Origin: Helicobacter_F equorum
GTDB lineage: Bacteria > Campylobacterota > Campylobacteria > Campylobacterales > Helicobacteraceae
Assembly (NCBI RefSeq): GCF_042649585.1
Contig: NZ_JBHRZM010000009.1
Span: forward strand, 186,001 to 250,000
Direction: 5' to 3'
Length of the DNA stretch: 64,000 nucleotides
Of this stretch, positions 59,875 to 64,000 are shown piece by piece. A program made the translations under genes and the position numbers. The notes under the pieces are model-generated. The model did not search any database. It saw only the letters and a list, made by a program, of their open reading frames with translations, and was not told the DNA's origin. The stretch's first letter is position 1. Every line of letters starts with the position of its first letter.

Positions 59875-61110
59875 ATGAAACTTATTAACATTTCTCATAT
59901 ACAAGACGCAAGATCGCGTTTGCAGAGTGTGATAGCTCATCAACCACTTGCTTTTGCACCACGCATTAGTAAGATGGCTAACGCACAGGTGTTTTTAAAA
60001 AAAGAAAATCTCCAGCTTACAGGGGCATTTAAAATCCGTGGCGCTTATAACAAGATCGCTACACTAAAAGAACAAGATGCGCATGATGGCACGAATTTTT
60101 TGGCGCAGGGCGTTATATGTGCGAGTGCAGGTAATCACGCCCAAGGTGTTGCATATAGTGCACAATATTTTAAGACAAAGGCCGTGATTGTTATGCCAGA
60201 AAATACGCCGCTACTCAAAGTTGATGGCACTAAGGCAATGGGTGCGGAAGTAGTGCTTGTGGGCAAGAATTACGATGAATCCTATGCTTATGCGCTTAAG
60301 CTTGCTAAAGATCGTAATCTCACATTTATTCACCCATTTGCCGATGCAGAGGTTATGGCAGGGCAGGGTAGTATCGCGCTTGAGATGATAGAAGAGCAAG
60401 ATCTTGATATCGTGGTGGTGCCAGTAGGTGGTGGTGGGCTTATTAGCGGTATAGCAAGTGCGTATAAGGCATTAAGCCCAAAAACAAAAGTAGTAGGTGT
60501 CAATGCCAAAGGAGCAAATGCCTTAATGAAGAGCTTTCATGCGCATCAGATTCTCAATTCTCAATCTGTGCGAACTATAGCTGATGGGATCGCTGTGCGT
60601 GATGTGAATGAGGGCGTGTTTGAGTGCGTATTAGAGGGTGTTGATGATATGGTGGAAGTTGATGATGAAGAGATAGCGAGTGCAATTTTATTTTTGCTAG
60701 AATCTCAAAAGCTCGTAGTAGAGGGTGCTGGTGCAGCAAGTGTTGCTGCGCTTTTGCATCATAAACTAAATCTCAACCCCTCTTTGAAAGTCGGAGCAGT
60801 TTTGAGTGGGGGCAATATCGATGTAACAATGCTAAATATGATTATTGAGCGTGGTTTGTTTAAATCTGATAGAAAAATGAAGCTAGAAGTTGTCCTTATA
60901 GATAAGCCAGGAAGCTTACAGAATCTCACAAATATTCTTACAAAGGTTGGGGCGAATATTGTCCAAATAAATTATGATCGCACACCTACGAGCTTGGAAT
61001 ATGGCGATGTGCTTATCACAATGGCATTAGAGATAAAGGGCAGGGAGCATAAAGAATCTGTGCTAAAAAGCCTCTTGGAGTGTGGCTATAAATTTAGTGA
61101 AGTGATATAG
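59875..61110 (+). CDS. ilvA: threonine ammonia-lyase
   Basis: 411 residues. The PLP lysine is in KKENLQLTGAFKIRGA. ASAGNHAQGVAYSA and VPVGGGGLISGIA form the cofactor and phosphate sites. The C-terminal 75 residues (MKLEVVLIDKPGSLQNLTNIL) are an ACT-like regulatory domain, as in the IlvA of Campylobacter. It converts threonine to 2-oxobutyrate for isoleucine synthesis, a pathway absent in H. pylori. The start sits at a short spacing after the tract ATGGGGCACGT. Confidence 0.92.
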   Translation: MKLINISHIQDARSRLQSVIAHQPLAFAPRISKMANAQVFLKKENLQLTGAFKIRGAYNKIATLKEQDAHDGTNFLAQGVICASAGNHAQGVAYSAQYFKTKAVIVMPENTPLLKVDGTKAMGAEVVLVGKNYDESYAYALKLAKDRNLTFIHPFADAEVMAGQGSIALEMIEEQDLDIVVVPVGGGGLISGIASAYKALSPKTKVVGVNAKGANALMKSFHAHQILNSQSVRTIADGIAVRDVNEGVFECVLEGVDDMVEVDDEEIASAILFLLESQKLVVEGAGAASVAALLHHKLNLNPSLKVGAVLSGGNIDVTMLNMIIERGLFKSDRKMKLEVVLIDKPGSLQNLTNILTKVGANIVQINYDRTPTSLEYGDVLITMALEIKGREHKESVLKSLLECGYKFSEVI

Positions 61111-61144
61111 TGTGATATAACTTCTAAGAATCTAGCTTTCTTAT

Positions 61145-61999
61145 TTATGGAGTCTTTGCATTCATAGTGTGTAGGATATGAGTAGCGGTGTCAATATCTT
61201 TGGTGATTTGGTTTTTGAGGGATTGTAAAGTATCAAAATGCCTATTTTCTCGGATTTTTTGCACAAACCCTAGTGTGAGATGTGGTGGCAGTGTAGGGAT
61301 AGAGCGTCCTAAAATATGTGTTTCTATGCTAAATTCTCTATCTGTGCTTAAGCGATTGCCCACAAAACTTACACTCTCATACCATGTCTCATCGATTTTA
61401 CACATACTTGCATACACACCATCTTGGGGTAATATGTAGTTATTGCATACAAGATTGATTGTTGGGTAGAGTTCGCGTGAGCCAATATTTTGCCCTGTGG
61501 TTGTGTGAGTATGTATCGTGTAGATTCGCCCTAGCAAAAGATTGGCAATATGAATATTACCTGTGGTGATACATTCTTTGATAATGCTTGAATGCACGCC
61601 AAGATCATGAATTTTGTATTCTGGCACGATGATAATTTCTTTATCCGTACAGAGTGTGTAGAGATCAGAAGCACTAAATTTTCTATCTTTGCCAAACTTA
61701 AAGTCATAACCTACCACAATGCGCTTTAATGCTCTAAAGTGTCGTGTGAGAAATTCGACAAATGCTTTGTCACTTAGGTTTTTTATGCGTGCAAGATCGA
61801 CATAAAATATAGGTATGGTAGTGTGAGATTCTTTGTGTGGTGTAAGCATACGAGGAGCTTGCGTGTGGATACATAAAATTGCACCTTGAGAATCTAAATG
61901 CTCCAAAAGCTTAAAATGTGCAAGATGCATACCATCAAACTTGCCAATGGCAAGAGAAGTAATCTCATTTGAGTTGTGCGAGGATAAAGTATTCAGCAT
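61145..61999 (-). CDS. ribF: bifunctional riboflavin kinase / FAD synthetase
   Basis: 284 residues. The N-terminal FAD synthetase half shows SLAIGKFDGMHLAHF and VGYDFKFGKDRK. The C-terminal riboflavin kinase half shows GRIYTIHTHTTTGQNIGSRE and DGVYASMCKI. It makes FMN and FAD. The start overlaps the end of tlyA by 35 bases. The same order (ribF, tlyA, lipoprotein) occurs in H. pylori. Confidence 0.92.
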   Translation of the reverse strand: MLNTLSSHNSNEITSLAIGKFDGMHLAHFKLLEHLDSQGAILCIHTQAPRMLTPHKESHTTIPIFYVDLARIKNLSDKAFVEFLTRHFRALKRIVVGYDFKFGKDRKFSASDLYTLCTDKEIIIVPEYKIHDLGVHSSIIKECITTGNIHIANLLLGRIYTIHTHTTTGQNIGSRELYPTINLVCNNYILPQDGVYASMCKIDETWYESVSFVGNRLSTDREFSIETHILGRSIPTLPPHLTLGFVQKIRENRHFDTLQSLKNQITKDIDTATHILHTMNAKTP

Positions 62000-62696
62000 T
62001 CCCTTCCTTTCCTAAGATATTACTTTTGTGTAGTATGCAAGTATGTGTTTGAGAGAGTAGGGCACAAAATTGTTCTAGATTTTGTTTGATAAGATTTTCA
62101 TCTTGTAACACGCCTTTTTTGTTGCGTTTGGCATCTTTGCCTACTTCAAATTGTGGCTTAAACAGCAAGAGTAGATATGGAGCTCTAAAGCGCAATATTG
62201 AGGGTAAAATAAGGCGTAGCGAGATAAAGCTTACATCACAAGTGATGAGATCAAAATTTATAGTTGAGTGAAAATCGCGAATATCACAATTTTCAAAAAG
62301 ACTTATGCGTGAATCTTGCCGTAGTGTAGGGTGGAGTTGTGCATTTCCGACATCAACGCACACGATATGTTTGGCACCAGATTCTAAGAGGACTTGCACA
62401 AAGCCTCCTGTGCTAGAACCTATGTCTAGGATTGTGCTATGAGCAATTTGCAAGGGTGCATTCAATGTGGAGAGATATGTAAGAAAATCTTGGAGCTTGT
62501 ATCCCGCACGGCTTACTAGATGAGCTTTGATTTCTAAATATATGGGATCAAGTGGCGTATCGCTAGGTTGGATTATCATTGAGGGTTTGGTAAGTAATGT
62601 ATTTTTATAACAAACCTTGCGAGCTAAAATCGCCTCTTTTGCTTTTTGCCTACTTTGAAAATATCCCATTGTATGCAAGAGAGAATCTAAGCGCAT
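61965..62696 (-). CDS. tlyA: TlyA-family rRNA 2'-O-methyltransferase / hemolysin-like
   Basis: 243 residues. An S4-like RNA-binding start (MRLDSLLHTMGYFQSRQKAKE) is followed by the Rossmann-fold FtsJ-like domain (ILDIGSSTGGFVQVLLESGA) and LLFKPQFEVGK. TlyA proteins 2'-O-methylate rRNA and give haemolytic activity in some species. The C-terminal end overlaps ribF, and its start codon touches the stop of the lipoprotein gene. Confidence 0.93.
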   Translation of the reverse strand: MRLDSLLHTMGYFQSRQKAKEAILARKVCYKNTLLTKPSMIIQPSDTPLDPIYLEIKAHLVSRAGYKLQDFLTYLSTLNAPLQIAHSTILDIGSSTGGFVQVLLESGAKHIVCVDVGNAQLHPTLRQDSRISLFENCDIRDFHSTINFDLITCDVSFISLRLILPSILRFRAPYLLLLFKPQFEVGKDAKRNKKGVLQDENLIKQNLEQFCALLSQTHTCILHKSNILGKEGNAEYFILAQLK

Positions 62697-63223
62697 TAGT
62701 GAAGCTTGCTTTTTAACACAGGATAGCCAAAGTCAAAAGTCATGCTTCCTACATCTTTGATTGTTGCTTGGAGTTTCATTGTTTCTCTGTGTTTTTTACT
62801 TATGCTATCAAATTCCACGACAAATATTGTATTATATGGGTTTTTGGGACGCAAAATATCGGTGTATTGATGAGGATTTAGGCGCGTTACGAAAAGAGAT
62901 TCCATGTGAATATCATGTGAAAGAAGTGCAAAAGAGAGTTTGCTTTGGATTTTGGGATCGGGCTTTTTTTCATACAATTCTATGAGAAATACTTCACGTG
63001 GGTTGCTGATATGATCTACATCATTTAGATATGTTGCAACAGCAACAAAGGGCGTATATTTGCCCTCTATAATCTCAGCCTTGCGTGATGCTTGGACTTT
63101 GCGTTCCAAGCGTTTTTCTTGCGTGATATCGGTATTTTTTGCAGAAGGTATGAGAGAATATGTGCTCACATCGCTACATCCACTACAAATGAGAATACAT
63201 AAAACACAAGCAAGGCTACGCAT
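62696..63223 (-). CDS. putative lipoprotein
   Basis: 175 residues. Signal peptide with lipobox ICSGCS at about residues 12-17, then a basic stretch (KRLERKVQASRKAE) and a mixed beta domain without cysteines. An equivalent lipoprotein gene stands next to tlyA in H. pylori. It overlaps dnaJ by one base (stop TAA, start ATG), so it is translated from the same mRNA. Function unknown. Confidence 0.8.
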   Translation of the reverse strand: MRSLACVLCILICSGCSDVSTYSLIPSAKNTDITQEKRLERKVQASRKAEIIEGKYTPFVAVATYLNDVDHISNPREVFLIELYEKKPDPKIQSKLSFALLSHDIHMESLFVTRLNPHQYTDILRPKNPYNTIFVVEFDSISKKHRETMKLQATIKDVGSMTFDFGYPVLKSKLH

Positions 63224-64000
63224 TAACTCTTAAACCATGATTTGATTTTGGCAAAGCATTGATCTAGGGCGTTAAGATGTGGAGCGCTCTCATTTCCAAA
63301 GCTCTCATGTAATTTTTGAAGTAATTCTTTTTGCTCAGCAGTAAGTTTTTTGGGATAGATAATGGTAATTTGTGCTACAAATTTTCCATATGCGGAGGTA
63401 TTGAGGATTTTTACTCCTTGATTTTCAAATACAAATTGTGCACCATCTTTGGCATTACTTGGAAGGTTTAGCTCTAGCTCGCCACGTAGGGAAGGGATTT
63501 TGATACTTTGACCTAACAGCACGGAAGTAAAAAATACTGGAACTTCTATATAGATATTTTCGCCATCACGGATAAAGTTTTCATCATCATCAGCGTGAAT
63601 CTGCAAGAATAAATCACCCCTTTTGCCATTTTTATCAGCATGTCCTCTACCTTGTAAGCGGATTCTATTGCCACTATCTACGCCCTCTGGGATTGTAACT
63701 TCAAAGCTTTCTTCTTTGTTTTCGTAACCTTTGCCCTTACATGCTGGGCAATTCTCAACCTTTTTCTCCCCTGTGCCACCGCATGCGCTACAAGTTTGTG
63801 CAAAGGTTACAAAACCCTGTCGTATGTAGGTTTTTCCCTCACCTCTACACGCACTACAAGTTTGGAGTTTGCCACCTTTTGCACCTGTGCCATTACATTT
63901 TTGACACGAGACTTTGTAAATATTTTTGATTGTTTTTGTGCAACCAAACACTGCCTCTTTGAAGCTTAGACGGAGCTCTTGGAGTGCGTGTAGATCCTCA
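63223..64000 (-). CDS. dnaJ: chaperone DnaJ, C-terminal part
   Basis: The reading frame is open to the end of the window, so the J-domain lies outside. The visible 258 residues begin EDLHALQELRLSFKEAVFG and contain four CxxCxGxG zinc-finger repeats (CQKCNGTG, CSACRGEG, CSACGGTG, CPACKGKG), then the two C-terminal peptide-binding domains (EVTIPEGVDSGNRIRLQGRG, EVPVFFTSVLLGQSIKIP). It acts with DnaK in protein folding and stress response. Confidence 0.95.
   Translation of the reverse strand, partial: EDLHALQELRLSFKEAVFGCTKTIKNIYKVSCQKCNGTGAKGGKLQTCSACRGEGKTYIRQGFVTFAQTCSACGGTGEKKVENCPACKGKGYENKEESFEVTIPEGVDSGNRIRLQGRGHADKNGKRGDLFLQIHADDDENFIRDGENIYIEVPVFFTSVLLGQSIKIPSLRGELELNLPSNAKDGAQFVFENQGVKILNTSAYGKFVAQITIIYPKKLTAEQKELLQKLHESFGNESAPHLNALDQCFAKIKSWFKS

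Noticed and set aside
61115..61145. TAAGAA/TTCTTA stem between ilvA and ribF as terminator
   Set aside because: The stem is short, AT-rich and has no U-tract of note, so it is not distinguishable from chance.
1..64000. CRISPR arrays, insertion sequences, rRNA genes, prophage
   Set aside because: No regularly spaced repeats, transposase-like ORFs, rRNA sequence or phage structural genes were seen.

Overview
The window looks like chromosomal DNA of a Helicobacter, most likely of the enterohepatic or non-pylori type. The base composition is AT-rich and many neighbour pairs match H. pylori as I remember it: a NifU-like gene with a TPR-like protein and murE; nusB-ribH-kdsA-carbonic anhydrase with pyrF; porCDAB; rplS-trmD-rimM-KH-rpsP-ffh; ribF-tlyA-lipoprotein-dnaJ; tig-clpP-def-comM; rpmB with a potassium channel. 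TlpD, PflA, MdaB and a FutA-type fucosyltransferase point the same way. Genes that H. pylori lacks or solves differently (argJ, ilvA, PerR, a two-subunit class I fumarase, a zinc/manganese ABC importer) argue against H. pylori itself. I cannot name the species.

Layout. 1-5.3 kb: end of a YajR-like MFS transporter, NifU-like protein, murE, then a MerR regulator/mdaB/acetyltransferase/cutA cluster carrying an exact 137-bp tandem duplication. 5.3-13.6 kb: galE and fliI (minus), tig-clpP-degenerate GGDEF protein-def-comM (plus), rnhB (minus). 13.8-17 kb: pyruvate:acceptor oxidoreductase operon with palindromic promoter sites. 17-20.2 kb: pyrF-nusB-ribH-kdsA-carbonic anhydrase (minus). 20.2-26.9 kb: DedA, ArsC-like, NlpC/P60 lipoprotein, metal ABC importer, small membrane or secreted proteins and a fucosyltransferase interrupted at a C9 tract. 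26.9-39.4 kb: two tRNA-Leu genes, atpE, hemerythrin, class I fumarase, an MFS symporter, moaC, cmoA, an HD protein, a small lipoprotein, xth, a flavin reductase, ccoS, PBP1A and tlpD; all but the MFS symporter are on the minus strand. 39.4-43.2 kb: fur, then a decaying glycan region with pseudogenes, a G12-tract GT8 glycosyltransferase and an orphan C10 tract. 43.2-51.2 kb: yebC, an outer-membrane protein, an unrecognised protein, rpmB, K+ channel, argJ, pflA. 51.2-52.5 kb: a multiply frameshifted lipoprotein/barrel pseudogene. 52.7-56.3 kb: ribosome and SRP operon. 56.4-64 kb: perR, moeA, usp, MFS efflux, ilvA, ribF-tlyA-lipoprotein-dnaJ (dnaJ runs off the end).

Most of the window is core metabolism, translation and motility. 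The variable part is surface glycosylation: three homopolymer C/G tracts (C9, G12, C10), two of them inside glycosyltransferase genes, plus relics of a DUF268-like gene and a polysaccharide deacetylase. At the DNA level the most striking feature is the heptamer AGATTCT/AGAATCT, which occurs about ten times more often than composition predicts, in several reading frames and in both orientations. I have no established explanation for it.

All functional calls are by reading motifs and family resemblance; no database search was run.
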